44,106 nucleotides of DNA from an uncultured Clostridia bacterium. Lineage in GTDB: Bacteria > Bacillota > Clostridia > UBA1381. Of the stretch, positions 7,401-17,110 are shown one piece after another. Numbering within the stretch: position 1 is the first letter of the stretch; the number at the start of each line of letters is the position of its first letter. The translations under genes were made by a program, and so were the position numbers. The stretch spans positions 1 to 44,106 of the forward strand of contig CALXSS010000010.1 of assembly GCA_944391225.1 (NCBI GenBank), read 5' to 3'. The notes under the pieces were generated by a model. The model had not been told where the DNA came from, ran no database searches, and saw nothing but the letters and a program-made list of their open reading frames with translations.

Positions 7401-8018
7401 ATGAAGGCTTTACTTATCAACGGCAGCCCTCACAAATCAGGCTGCACTTTTACCGCGCTCAGCGAGGCTGCTAAGACGCTTAACGAGAACGGTATAGACA
7501 CAGAAATAGTATGGATAGGGAACGGCTCTATACACGGCTGTATCGCCTGCGGAGGCTGTTCCAAGACGGGTCGCTGTGTATTTGATGACGGTGTAAATGA
7601 AATATCCGATAAAATGGCAGAATGTGACGCTCTTATAGTAGGCTCGCCCGTCTATTACGCATCGCCGAACGGTTCTGTTTACAGTCTGCTTGACAGGCTT
7701 TTCGGCATATGTCCGCATCTTGCACACAAGCCTGCCGCCGCGATCGCCTCTGCAAGACGCGCCGGTACGACTGCGACACTTGACGGCATAAACAAGTATT
7801 TCACTATCAAGCAGATGCCTGTTGTTTCATCCTCATACTGGAACATGGTGCACGGCAGCAAGCCGGAGGACGTACTCAAGGATGAGGAGGGCTTGCAGAC
7901 TATCCGCAATCTTGCCCGAAACATGGCTTGGCTTATCAAATGTATTGATGCCGGAGCAAAAGCCGGTATTAACGTTCCCGAAAACGAATCCGGCGCGCGC
8001 ACGAACTTTATCAGATAA
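7401..8018 (+). CDS. iron-sulfur flavoprotein / NADPH-FMN reductase-like
   Basis: A 205-residue flavodoxin-fold protein. The FMN-phosphate loop is GSPHKSGCT at 8-16, and GSPVYYASPNG near 80-90 contacts the isoalloxazine. Cysteines C47, C50, C53 and C59 form a CX2CX2CX5C cluster, within the compact CX2CX2CX4-7C motif of archaeal and clostridial iron-sulfur flavoproteins (Isf) that binds a [4Fe-4S] cluster. It probably moves electrons between ferredoxin-like donors and an unknown acceptor in the cytoplasm. Ribosome site GAAAGGA. Divergent from spo0A with shared 0A-like sites, so it may respond to sporulation state. Alternative: a general NADPH-dependent FMN reductase without a cluster. Confidence 0.8.
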   Translation: MKALLINGSPHKSGCTFTALSEAAKTLNENGIDTEIVWIGNGSIHGCIACGGCSKTGRCVFDDGVNEISDKMAECDALIVGSPVYYASPNGSVYSLLDRLFGICPHLAHKPAAAIASARRAGTTATLDGINKYFTIKQMPVVSSSYWNMVHGSKPEDVLKDEEGLQTIRNLARNMAWLIKCIDAGAKAGINVPENESGARTNFIR

Positions 8019-8039
8019 TTGCTTTGATATTAAAAAATA

Positions 8040-8072
8040 GGGGGCTGCAAGCTCGTTGAGCTTGCAGCCCCC
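8040..8072. terminator. shared terminator of convergent genes
   Basis: Near-perfect stem GGGGGCTGCAAGCTC / GAGCTTGCAGCCCCC with a three-base loop, between the flavoprotein gene and the convergent SLH gene. Confidence 0.8.
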
Positions 8073-8086
8073 TTATATTCTAACGG

Positions 8087-10834
8087 TCAATTATTGATAT
8101 AATTGTCGAATCGCTCTATTATAGCCGCCGCTTCTGCTCTTGTGGCATTTCCGCGCGGATCAAGCTTATTGTTATCCTTTCCATCGATTATTCCAGCTCC
8201 TGTTGTCCAGATAAGCGCCGTCTGTGCCCAGTCTGAGATCAGTGCAGAATCGCTGTATTTTATAATATTTCCCGCTGCTGATGTGTCGTATCCAAACGCC
8301 TCGGCGTATCTATACATTATCGTAGCAAGCTGTTCACGCGTTATATAGCTGTTCGGCTCAAATTTTCCCGGATCGGTCCCATCTACTATTCCAGCCTCCG
8401 CAGCCCAGATGACTGCCGCCGAATACCATGTTCCGTCAGGAACATCGTTGAATGGAGATGTGCTGTAATATTTAGGCTCATTAGCATATCTGTAAAGAAT
8501 CGTTACCAGCATGGCTCTTGTAAGAGTTGACTCGGGCTCAAAATAGTAGTCGTCTGTTCCATTCATATAGCCCTTGTTACATACACTCATAACTACATCA
8601 TAGTACCAGCTCGCAGCTGAAACATCATAAAACTTGATCACTGGTGAATCGGGTTTCTGTACGGTCGATCCCTCATCTGATGACGGTATATTTACCGAAT
8701 TATTGTATGAACCGTTTGATTTTTCATATATAGCTGTGTATTCTCTTGAGCTGTGCGCCTGAAAATCATACGGATTCTCCACAAGAACACCATTGCTTGA
8801 CCATCCCTTGAAGATATATCCCTCATCAGCCTCTACTTTCGGAAAATCAGGTGTTTCTCCGTATCTGACAGTCTGCTTTGTTTTGCCGTCAACTATCTCT
8901 CCGTGAGCGCCCTCGTCAAATGTTATAGTGTAATATCTCGCCGAATGGCTTGACGCATCACCGCTTGTGGTAATGAGCGTTCCGCTCGTTGGTACTACAT
9001 CTGAACCTGCTTCACGCACCTTTACTATATAAGCTGTACCCGGTGTGAGATTCTTAAATGTTACAGTACCTTCCTCAGGCGCTGTCCACGGTCTTACTCT
9101 GCTTCCGCTGTCATAGAATAGCGAAACCTCACAATTATCACTTAAACTTCTGATAACGACAGTGGTCGTTGTTGCGGTCATCTTTGAGGATGCGACCGTA
9201 TAGCAGTAAGCAGATATTGTTATGTGTATTACGATAGCCCTTGTGTCTGTGCCATCTGACACAGTGACGTTGTATTCGTAGTATCCGTTCTCACCGTCAG
9301 GACTGCTGAGGCTTCCTGATATCGCGCTCTTTGATCCGGCGTTCTCTATGCTGTAGGTATATCCCTCATAGCCGTCTATTACCTTCTTTATGTCAGCCTC
9401 TATCCTTGTCCTTACCGTATCCTGCGAATCATAACGCTCGTTAGATGACTGGATAACATCGCTGAATCTCAAAGCCTTTATTTCTGCTACTGCCTCATCA
9501 AGCTTTGTTTTTTCTGCATTTGTAACATTGAGCGTATATGCCTTTTCCGTTCCGTCCTCCGCTATCACCTTGATGATGAAAGAGCTTTCCGATGTGGTTA
9601 CGGTATAAGTCGCTTTTTCATCATTCTGAACGACCTCCACATCATTAGCTGTTGCCGTAGCACCGTAGGGCACCGTTACAGAATATGTGTCGTTCGCTCC
9701 GAGAACCGCATCAATACCCAGAACCTTTACGGATTTAAGCGACGTATCCCATGATTTTGTCTCTATGCCTTCAATAGTAATAACCACATCCTTGGTTATA
9801 TCTGTCAGAGTATAAACGCCGTCTGATGCCGTTATGCTCTCGCCGTTTGCTTTTACCGATATGTTTGAAGCATCATATCCCGCTCCAAATCCCAGAGTAA
9901 AGCTGTAGGTTCCGTTCATAGCAACAGGACTGACACTGTTATTTACCGGTGTGACTGTACATCCAGTAACCTCAGGCAGAATAATATCACACACTGTTTT
10001 CTGAGCGCTCACTGAAAATTTCGTCTCCTCTCCCTTATTTATGGTCAGAGACTTTTCATATTCAAGAAGTTCGTATCCTTCCTCGCTCTTTGCCTCTACA
10101 GTGTATTCACCTGCTTCAAGCTTGTTTATTCCTGCTATCACCTCAGATGATACTCCCGCCTTTGTTACTATAACCTCTTTTACACCCTCTGTTATTTCAA
10201 GGTTCAGCCTGCCGCTTTCATCTATTACTGTGATATAGCATGATTCGACCAGCTTGTCCTTGCCATTGGACACAACAGCGCTTACAATATCCGTTCCTGC
10301 CGATACCGCTGTTACAACGCCGCCGCTGACAGTTACATTACCATACGCTGCGCTCCACTCGATCTCCGCGCTTGCACCCACCGGCTCGAATATCGGAACA
10401 AGCGTATATTCCATGCCGATCTTAAGCTCAAGAGACCGATTGCTAAGTTTAAAGCTCTCGATAACTGCACCGGCTGTTTCTGTCGGAACAGGCGTTGGTG
10501 TCGCTGTGGGCGTTGCAGTCGGCTCCGCTGTCGCTGTCGGAGCTGCCGTTGCCGTGGCTGTTGCCGTTGGAGTTGCCGCTGCTGTGGCTGTCGCAGTTGC
10601 CGTTGGGGTTGCCGCTGCCGTGGCTGTCGCGGTTGCCGTTGGGGTTGCCGCTGCCGTGGCTGTTGCTGTTGGAGTTGCCGCTGCCGTGGCTGTTGGCGTA
10701 GGGCTTGCATTGGCAGTTGTTACAGTATCATCATATAGCTTGAAAGATTCCGCAAGCACGGAGCCTGTACACAAACCTGCTGTTGATGCGGTTACCATTG
10801 ATACCGCAGTCAAAAAAGATAATAATTTTTTCAT
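8087..10834 (-). CDS. SLH-anchored multi-domain surface protein
   Basis: A 915-residue exported protein. Signal peptide at 1-29 (ends VLA-ES), a Thr/Pro/Ala low-complexity stalk at about 44-120 encoded by DNA repeats, a bacterial Ig-like (BIG2-type) domain near 125-205, further beta-sandwich and cadherin-like modules, a fibronectin-III-like part, an InlB-type B-repeat (YYTITFDEGAHGEI ... GYIFKGWSSNG), and three SLH domains at 733-915. SLH domains bind pyruvylated secondary cell-wall polymer, so the protein is held on the wall with its N-terminal part outward. No catalytic domain is seen; adhesion or structure is likely. Ribosome site AAGGAGGAG. Divergent from a second SLH gene. Confidence 0.88.
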   Translation of the reverse strand: MKKLLSFLTAVSMVTASTAGLCTGSVLAESFKLYDDTVTTANASPTPTATAAATPTATATAAATPTATATATAAATPTATATATAAATPTATATATAAPTATAEPTATPTATPTPVPTETAGAVIESFKLSNRSLELKIGMEYTLVPIFEPVGASAEIEWSAAYGNVTVSGGVVTAVSAGTDIVSAVVSNGKDKLVESCYITVIDESGRLNLEITEGVKEVIVTKAGVSSEVIAGINKLEAGEYTVEAKSEEGYELLEYEKSLTINKGEETKFSVSAQKTVCDIILPEVTGCTVTPVNNSVSPVAMNGTYSFTLGFGAGYDASNISVKANGESITASDGVYTLTDITKDVVITIEGIETKSWDTSLKSVKVLGIDAVLGANDTYSVTVPYGATATANDVEVVQNDEKATYTVTTSESSFIIKVIAEDGTEKAYTLNVTNAEKTKLDEAVAEIKALRFSDVIQSSNERYDSQDTVRTRIEADIKKVIDGYEGYTYSIENAGSKSAISGSLSSPDGENGYYEYNVTVSDGTDTRAIVIHITISAYCYTVASSKMTATTTTVVIRSLSDNCEVSLFYDSGSRVRPWTAPEEGTVTFKNLTPGTAYIVKVREAGSDVVPTSGTLITTSGDASSHSARYYTITFDEGAHGEIVDGKTKQTVRYGETPDFPKVEADEGYIFKGWSSNGVLVENPYDFQAHSSREYTAIYEKSNGSYNNSVNIPSSDEGSTVQKPDSPVIKFYDVSAASWYYDVVMSVCNKGYMNGTDDYYFEPESTLTRAMLVTILYRYANEPKYYSTSPFNDVPDGTWYSAAVIWAAEAGIVDGTDPGKFEPNSYITREQLATIMYRYAEAFGYDTSAAGNIIKYSDSALISDWAQTALIWTTGAGIIDGKDNNKLDPRGNATRAEAAAIIERFDNYINN
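10500..10715. repeat. in-frame minisatellite in the SLH gene
   Basis: Imperfect tandem copies of a unit of about 36 bp (clear copies from 10572, 10608 and 10644, the last shortened), with related degenerate sequence on both sides. The coded unit is roughly ATPTATATATAA. Unit length is a multiple of three, so copy changes would alter stalk length without a frameshift. Confidence 0.8.
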
Positions 10835-10865
10835 ACCTATTCTCCTCCTTGTATGGTATATATCA

Positions 10866-10894
10866 ATCTTATCACATTTGTTACAATTTGTCTA
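10866..10894 (-). promoter_or_regulatory. candidate promoter of the leftward SLH gene
   Basis: Minus strand TAGACA (10889-10894), 17-bp spacer, TAAGAT (10866-10871). Both hexamers have mismatches. The rest of the divergent region (about 10895-11030) shows no other recognisable element. Confidence 0.45.
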
Positions 10895-11032
10895 CTATTT
10901 TTTTAAATTTTTTAATATTTTTAACAAATTCTCCAAAATCAACTGTACTTTAATGGATCTCTACCTAATATAATAGATTTTATTACCCGCGTATTATCGG
11001 ATACATATAGCAGAAGATACAAATATTACAGC

Positions 11033-11061
11033 TTGATTTTATGTATAAAGTATTGTATTAT
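11033..11061 (+). promoter_or_regulatory. candidate promoter of the rightward SLH gene
   Basis: TTGATT (11033-11038), 17-bp spacer, TATTAT (11056-11061). Between it and the start codon lies a short dyad TTGAC...GTCAA (11072-11096). An AGGAGG site precedes the ATG. Confidence 0.5.
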
Positions 11062-11141
11062 GTGATTGTGGTTGACGTAAAACTTGATTATGTCAACTTG
11101 GAGCAAATCATTCACAGTTCTGAAACATCAGGAGGTTTTAT

Positions 11142-13679
11142 ATGAACAAACGTATTATTGCATCAACATTGACATGCAGCTTCGTGCTCAGCGCAGGCGG
11201 AGCAATGGCTCTTGTACCGCAGGAGGTTGCGGGCACAAGATACGAGGAATCTGTTTCAGTTCTTTCGGCGCTCAATATAATGAACGGCGATGAGAACGGC
11301 GAGTACAGACTTGACGACACTATAATCAGATCCGAAGTAACAAAGATGGCTGTTACAGCTATGGGACTTCAGGATACTGCTGACAGCGCCAAGGGTTCAA
11401 ATGACTTTGACGACGTAAGCGAAGATCACTGGGCAAACGGCTATATCCATGTTGCAACATCACTTGGACTTGTAGAGGGTGACGGTGACGGAAACTTCAG
11501 ACCAAATGACAAGATAACCTATCGCGAGGCAGTCGCGATAATGGTAAGAGCCGCAGGTTATGAAACTGCCGCTCAAAGCAAGGGCGGATACCCCTCCGGC
11601 TATATCACAGTAGCAAACGACAATAAGATGACTCGCGGTGTTGAAGGCGGCGTAAATGATCCTATCTCACGCGGAAATGTTGCTATACTCACAAACAACA
11701 CGCTTGAGACTAATAAGATGGAGCAGACCGGATATGGTTCTAACATCAAATATGAGGTGACAGACAAAACTTTGCTTGAAGACAATCTTGAAACCACTAA
11801 ATTCACCGGTCAGGTAACAGCAGTAAGCGGCACCGCCCTTGCTGACGCACAGCCAGTAAATGACGGTCAGGTAAGAATAGATGATACAGTGTACGGGGCT
11901 GAATACCCTGTAGGCACACTGCTCGGCTATAATGTTACCTGCTATGCGAAGAAAAACTCAGCAGATGAGAGAGATATTATCCTCGCAATGCCTCAGTCAG
12001 GCAAGAACAAGACTGCGGAGATCTCATCAGATATGTTCAGTAAGCTCACAACAAAGGGCTCAAACAACGCTGTTGAATACTTTACAGATGAAAACAGCTC
12101 AAAGACAACAACTGCCGTAATATCAGAAAACGCTCAGCTCATATACAACAATAAGAGCGCTGAGTTTGATACAGAACTTCTCAATATAGCTGATAAGTCG
12201 GCATATATGACTCTGCTTGACACAGACAGCGATTCAGAGTATGATATTGTATTCATTACAGAATACAAGAACCTTGTACTCGACTATGTTTCATCAAACA
12301 AGGCGGTAGGCAAGGACAAGAGCATCATAAGATTTGATGAAGAAGATTATAAGATGTACAGCGGCTTCAACGAGATAGAACCGTCTGAGCTCAAGGAATG
12401 GGATATACTTTCAGTAGCAGAAAGTCTTGACGGAACTTACAAAGAAATATATGTGAGCAGAAACTCATTCAGCGGCAAGGTAAGCGCAAAGGGAAATGAC
12501 GGATATACCATTGACGGCAAGCTTTACAAGGTTGCTCCGGGCTGCACTGGCACGATCACAGTAGGACAGACAGCAGAATTCTGTCTTGATATAAGCGGCA
12601 AAATTGCTGCTGTAAAGGCTGCCTCAAACGTGAGCGACGGCTATGCGTATCTGACAAACGCATACAAAAACGAGAGCGGCGACAACGTTATAATAAAGAT
12701 AACTGATAAATCAGGTAAACAGGCATCTCTGACCCTTGCTGACAAGCTCAAGGTAAACGGTTCAACCGTTACAGCTGAGAATGCTCTCGAGTCGCTCACA
12801 GAGGATGGAAAAGCGGTAAAACAGCTTATAACCTACGCTGTAAATTCATCAGACAAGGTTACAGAGCTTAACATCGCTAAGGACATGAGCGAGAGCGGCG
12901 CGGCAGACACTGAGCATTTTTCACTCAACGTAAAGCTTGACAAAACTGTCTACAATGCGTCAACAGGCAAGCTCGGTAATGTAAGAGTAACCGATTCGAC
13001 AATAGTATTTGATGTAAGCGATTCAAACAACATCAGCATAACAGATAAGAGCATATTTGAAAACAATCAGACTTATACAGGATATGTATATGATATGAGC
13101 GAGAGCTATTCAGCAGGAGTTATAGTTCTTGTTGATACAGCATTCAAGCCGAATGCCAACGCCTCAACAGCAGTAGTCAAAAAGATAGCAACAGGCACAA
13201 ATAAGGACGACTCAGAAACAGATATACTCACAGCTCTCGTTGACGGTGAGGAAAAGACGCTTTATGCGGCAGACGATACTATCCTTGTAAAGGAAGATGG
13301 CAAAAAGCTTGAAGCCGGCGATCTTATCCAGTATAAGACAGATGCAGACGGCAACATTGCGGGAATAAGAGTTCTGCTTGACACAAGCGACAAGAATGAA
13401 GAATTTACCGCAAATCCAGAAAATGATCTCACAATAGTATATGGTAAGGTAACAAAGAGATTTAACGATTCATTCAACGTTACAGTAAACGAGGCTGCTG
13501 CAGTAAATTACAGCATTAACGAAGATACTATCGTTTATATAGCTGATACTTCAAAGTCTAAGCACAGCATAAAGACAGCGTCGTTTGACGATGTTACCGC
13601 TTACGATGAGGACGAGAACAACAGAGTTTTTGTAAGAATATATGATGACTCTGTAAAAGAAATAGTAATAGTAAAATAA
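11142..13679 (+). CDS. SLH-domain protein, probable S-layer protein
   Basis: An 845-residue exported protein. Signal peptide at about 1-23 (MNKRIIAS ... GGAMA), then three N-terminal SLH domains (about 31-76, 88-140, 150-190; LVEGDGDGNFRPNDKITYREA is typical). The long remainder is rich in Asp, Thr, Ser and Lys with no recognised enzyme motif. SLH-first architecture with a large repeat-free body is typical of S-layer and S-layer-associated proteins. Codon choice is strongly restricted (many AAG, ACA, GCA, GTA), which suggests high expression; that is an impression, not a computed value. AGGAGG ribosome site. It ends before a shared terminator. Whether it is the major S-layer subunit is inference. 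Confidence 0.82.
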   Translation: MNKRIIASTLTCSFVLSAGGAMALVPQEVAGTRYEESVSVLSALNIMNGDENGEYRLDDTIIRSEVTKMAVTAMGLQDTADSAKGSNDFDDVSEDHWANGYIHVATSLGLVEGDGDGNFRPNDKITYREAVAIMVRAAGYETAAQSKGGYPSGYITVANDNKMTRGVEGGVNDPISRGNVAILTNNTLETNKMEQTGYGSNIKYEVTDKTLLEDNLETTKFTGQVTAVSGTALADAQPVNDGQVRIDDTVYGAEYPVGTLLGYNVTCYAKKNSADERDIILAMPQSGKNKTAEISSDMFSKLTTKGSNNAVEYFTDENSSKTTTAVISENAQLIYNNKSAEFDTELLNIADKSAYMTLLDTDSDSEYDIVFITEYKNLVLDYVSSNKAVGKDKSIIRFDEEDYKMYSGFNEIEPSELKEWDILSVAESLDGTYKEIYVSRNSFSGKVSAKGNDGYTIDGKLYKVAPGCTGTITVGQTAEFCLDISGKIAAVKAASNVSDGYAYLTNAYKNESGDNVIIKITDKSGKQASLTLADKLKVNGSTVTAENALESLTEDGKAVKQLITYAVNSSDKVTELNIAKDMSESGAADTEHFSLNVKLDKTVYNASTGKLGNVRVTDSTIVFDVSDSNNISITDKSIFENNQTYTGYVYDMSESYSAGVIVLVDTAFKPNANASTAVVKKIATGTNKDDSETDILTALVDGEEKTLYAADDTILVKEDGKKLEAGDLIQYKTDADGNIAGIRVLLDTSDKNEEFTANPENDLTIVYGKVTKRFNDSFNVTVNEAAAVNYSINEDTIVYIADTSKSKHSIKTASFDDVTAYDEDENNRVFVRIYDDSVKEIVIVK

Positions 13680-13721
13680 CTTCTTCCCCTCTCTCCTCTT
13701 TATCTCTCTTTAAAAACACAG

Positions 13722-13752
13722 AAGGGGCTGTAGCAAATGCTACAGCCCCTTT
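13722..13752. terminator. shared terminator of convergent genes
   Basis: Stem AAGGGGCTGTAGC / GCTACAGCCCCTT with a five-base loop and T-runs on both sides, between the SLH gene and malic enzyme. Confidence 0.85.
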
Positions 13753-13778
13753 AAAATTTTTAACGTTTATATCTTTTC

Positions 13779-14951
13779 TTATATTCTCGCAACGCCTGAG
13801 CTCTTTGCAGCCTCTGCCACTGCCTTAGCAACAGCGGGACCCACTCTCTTATCAAAAGCCTCGGGAATAACATAATCCTCCCTGATCTCGTCATCACCTA
13901 TTACTCCGGCAATAGCCTCGGCAGCGGCAATCTTCATCTCCTCATTGATGTCGCTTGCGCGAACATCAAGCGCGCCTCTGAATATTCCCGGGAACGCAAG
14001 TACATTGTTTATCTGATTAGCAAAATCAGATCTGCCCGTTCCCACAATTCTCGCGCCTGCCGCCTTAGCCTCATCCGGCATGATCTCCGGCACAGGGTTA
14101 GCCATAGCAAATACCATAGCATCCTTGTTCATTGTCTTTACCATCTCCGGCTTAAGCACTCCAGCTGCGGATACGCCTATAAATATATCTCTGCCCTTGA
14201 CAGCCTCAGCCAATCCGCCCTTGATGTTTTCAGGATTCGTTATCTCAGCTATCTTCGCCTGCTCCGGATTCATCTTTTCATTCCCGCGGTAAAGAATACC
14301 CTTGCTGTTGCACAGCACAATATCCTTCATACCTCTTGAAAGCAGCAGCTTTGCTATAGCTATCCCGGCAGCTCCGGCTCCGTTTATTACCGCGCTGACC
14401 TCTGATATATCCTTATTCACAAGCTTTAATGAATTTAATACCGCCGCAAGAACTATGACCGCCGTTCCGTGCTGGTCGTCATGGAATACAGGTATGTCGC
14501 ACTCCTCCTTGAGCCTGCGCTCGATCTCTATACAGCGCGGAGCAGATATATCCTCAAGGTTTATTCCTCCGAATGAACCGGCAATAAGCTTTATTGTATT
14601 AACTATCTCATCAACATCCTTTGAACGCACACAGAGCGGAAACGCATCAACATTTCCGAATGTTTTGAACAGCGCACATTTACCCTCCATTACCGGCATT
14701 CCTGCTTCCGGACCTATATCTCCAAGCCCCAGCACCGCTGTTCCGTCTGTGATCACAGCAACAAGATTTGCGCGTCTTGTATATTTATATGAAAGATCCA
14801 CATCCTTCTGAATTTCAAGACAGGGCTGAGCTACTCCCGGAGTATAAGCTATTGAAAGCTCCTCGGCATTAGATACGCTTGCGCGCGATATTACCTCAAT
14901 TTTTCCCTGCCACTGCTCGTGCGCGAGCAGCGCTTTTTCTTTAAGATCCAT
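13779..14951 (-). CDS. malic enzyme (oxaloacetate-decarboxylating)
   Basis: A 390-residue short-form malic enzyme that converts malate to pyruvate and CO2 with reduction of NAD(P). Visible are the catalytic Tyr in YTPGVAQPC (Y36), the Lys in MEGKCALFK (K91), the metal-binding block VFHDDQHGTAVIVLAA, and the nucleotide-binding INGAGAAGIAIAKLL. It lacks the C-terminal phosphotransacetylase-like domain of the long bacterial form. Cofactor preference cannot be decided by eye. A single gene with its own promoter and a leader hairpin, it links C4 acids to pyruvate in a fermentative cell. Confidence 0.94.
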   Translation of the reverse strand: MDLKEKALLAHEQWQGKIEVISRASVSNAEELSIAYTPGVAQPCLEIQKDVDLSYKYTRRANLVAVITDGTAVLGLGDIGPEAGMPVMEGKCALFKTFGNVDAFPLCVRSKDVDEIVNTIKLIAGSFGGINLEDISAPRCIEIERRLKEECDIPVFHDDQHGTAVIVLAAVLNSLKLVNKDISEVSAVINGAGAAGIAIAKLLLSRGMKDIVLCNSKGILYRGNEKMNPEQAKIAEITNPENIKGGLAEAVKGRDIFIGVSAAGVLKPEMVKTMNKDAMVFAMANPVPEIMPDEAKAAGARIVGTGRSDFANQINNVLAFPGIFRGALDVRASDINEEMKIAAAEAIAGVIGDDEIREDYVIPEAFDKRVGPAVAKAVAEAAKSSGVARI

Positions 14952-14979
14952 AATACACTTTCCTTTCGTAACAATATCC

Positions 14980-14994
14980 TGCGGCTCAGCCGCA
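14980..14994 (-). promoter_or_regulatory. leader hairpin of malic enzyme
   Basis: Perfect TGCGGC/GCCGCA arms with a three-base loop in the 5' untranslated region, about 30 nt before the start. No T-run follows, so it is not a terminator. Confidence 0.5.
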
Positions 14995-15009
14995 AAAAAC
15001 TACATTTAT

Positions 15010-15038
15010 ATTATAGCTCCAAATTCATGATTAGTCAA
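15010..15038 (-). promoter_or_regulatory. promoter of malic enzyme
   Basis: Minus strand TTGACT (15033-15038), 17-bp spacer, TATAAT (15010-15015). Confidence 0.75.
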
Positions 15039-15096
15039 CACCGAGCTTGAATATTTTTTACTCTTTTCTATCGATATCCAACATATAAAAGCCTGA

Positions 15097-16911
15097 TCAT
15101 TTGCCTGCCATGTCAAATACAGCTTCCTTATCGATCTTATACAGCTTCATATTGTCACCCTCTATAACGTCGTATGCCTTTGAAAGCAGCTCCTTTATCT
15201 CCGCACTTGAATTATCAGCACCATAGCTGAATATGTTTACTGTATAATCCTCGTCTATATCCTTTATCTTGTTATAGATCTGATTGACGCTGTCTATCTT
15301 ATATACTCGCTTTTTGCAGTATGCCAAACGCTGAGGATAATCGTTTGAATCATATATCTCATAGTTAGTTGAGAACACAACATCATTATAGCCTGTGTTT
15401 TCCTCAAAAAACTCTCCCATTACCTCATACTCGTCTGTTCGTTCCGGGAAAAAGCTCTCCGCATTATTCTTATGAGCTGAAACTACAGATGAACAGCATA
15501 CAAACGCAAATGCGCCAACTGCAAGTCCTGAGACAAACTGAGCGTTCAGCCTTATCTTTTTCCTCAGCTCGCATACGCACTCTGCCGCCAATAGCGGTAT
15601 AAGCACATATGATACCACACCTATCACCATCGAAAACTTAAGCGTTGAAAAATCATGTATAGCTGAATGGTTTTTTAAAAGATTTATCTGGATAAAGCAC
15701 GGCAGTATAATAATTCCGGCAACAGAGAGGATAAGCTCTATACTTTTGTTTTCGTATTTTTTGAATATGCGCATGATAATATATATCAAAGCTGCAGCTA
15801 TTATGATCGCAAGCGAAAGCTTGATTATAACATCAGCATATTTTCCATATCCATCAACTATATATTTTCTCCAAAACTGATCTTCAAAATGCTCAGTCCA
15901 GCCGGAACCATCCTCTATACCTGTTCTGAATAAAAACATTCTGACAATTCTTACAGGCCCGTTCACAAGCAGCTGTATACCAAAAAGAGCCAGGGCAAGC
16001 ATAGCCGGAGCCGCAAACTTTAATGAATCTATAAACCATTTTCCAACAGGAACAAATCGTATCTCTCGCATAAGCAGCCGCTTTACATACAGCACTAAAA
16101 CCAGGCACGGGAACAGATAGTCAGTAAATGTACCTGCAAAAATCACTATGCCCTCGACAACAGCAATGATCCTGCGCAGCTTATTATTTGTTACCGACAT
16201 CCAAACAAGCTCTAAAAATACAGTCAGCATAAACGGAAATATTACCGCTATATCCGCAAAATACACACTATGGAAGAAATAGAACGGCGCCGGCATAAAC
16301 AGATTCACTGACGCCGCTGCAATAGCTCCTATTATGCCTATGTAAAATCTCTTTCTTAGCCGCAGTACCAACAGATATACTGTAAATGCCATAAGCAATG
16401 TTACAATATATTGATTAAACAGATTCCACCGCTGAACAAATCCGAAATCTATCTGTTCTGTTCCTGTTATCTTCGCCAAGATATACAGGGGTATTATACA
16501 TCCTGACGGGTATGAATCGTAAAAGCTTCTATCCTTGAGATCGGAAAACTCCACAGAATCAGGATTTGCCATCATAGCAAAATGGTCATTTACGATGCCG
16601 TCCTCAAGCCAGCAGTTGGTAAATATCATTGACGTTGCCGTAAGATGGTGATGATGATCTGTAGACACATAATCCTTATATTCAGAACGCATATTTACGG
16701 ACACTATAAACATTAATGTGACGATCACAAATAAAACCGCACCGCCTATAATGCGAACATCTCTTATCATACTCTTCGGATCAAGGCTGATATTCTGAAT
16801 TTGTTCTTCCTTTTCCTTAGCTTCGGTTTTCCGCTCAGACATTGCTTGATTATTTATATTCCTGCTTCTAACATTTTTCTTGGCCCGTTTTTTCTTATTG
16901 TTCTTTTTCAT
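15097..16911 (-). CDS. polytopic membrane protein, GT-C glycosyltransferase-like
   Basis: A 604-residue integral membrane protein. A very basic N-terminal tail (KKNNKKKRAKKNVRSR) is followed by one membrane segment, a long outside loop with STDHHHHL and the DSYPSG motif, then about ten further membrane segments and a C-terminal outside domain. This layout resembles lipid-linked-sugar glycosyltransferases of the GT-C/GT39 type that build surface polysaccharides, but no family signature is decisive. The start at 16911 is chosen because GAAGGAG sits 6 bases upstream; a TTG 12 codons earlier lacks a ribosome site. It stands alone. Confidence 0.6.
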   Translation of the reverse strand: MKKNNKKKRAKKNVRSRNINNQAMSERKTEAKEKEEQIQNISLDPKSMIRDVRIIGGAVLFVIVTLMFIVSVNMRSEYKDYVSTDHHHHLTATSMIFTNCWLEDGIVNDHFAMMANPDSVEFSDLKDRSFYDSYPSGCIIPLYILAKITGTEQIDFGFVQRWNLFNQYIVTLLMAFTVYLLVLRLRKRFYIGIIGAIAAASVNLFMPAPFYFFHSVYFADIAVIFPFMLTVFLELVWMSVTNNKLRRIIAVVEGIVIFAGTFTDYLFPCLVLVLYVKRLLMREIRFVPVGKWFIDSLKFAAPAMLALALFGIQLLVNGPVRIVRMFLFRTGIEDGSGWTEHFEDQFWRKYIVDGYGKYADVIIKLSLAIIIAAALIYIIMRIFKKYENKSIELILSVAGIIILPCFIQINLLKNHSAIHDFSTLKFSMVIGVVSYVLIPLLAAECVCELRKKIRLNAQFVSGLAVGAFAFVCCSSVVSAHKNNAESFFPERTDEYEVMGEFFEENTGYNDVVFSTNYEIYDSNDYPQRLAYCKKRVYKIDSVNQIYNKIKDIDEDYTVNIFSYGADNSSAEIKELLSKAYDVIEGDNMKLYKIDKEAVFDMAGK

Positions 16912-17110
16912 AACTACTCCTTCATTGTTATATTTCTGATCCTCCAAAATCCGTCATCATGTTATCTTATAGTATAATCAGATCCGTATAATACATAATA
17001 ACTGCTGACAGATCATTCTATGCTAAATATTATACACTTTTCCATACAAAATGTAAAGTCTTTATATGAAAACATATTATAGCGGAGCAGCATTATTCTG
17101 CCGTCAATTT

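Noticed and set aside
10254..10973. Long plus-strand and alternate minus-strand open frames across the SLH gene's repeat (Val/Ala-rich and Gln/Arg-rich products)
   Set aside because: They are open only because the GC-rich repeat lacks stop codons in all frames; they have no ribosome sites and the SLH gene explains the DNA.
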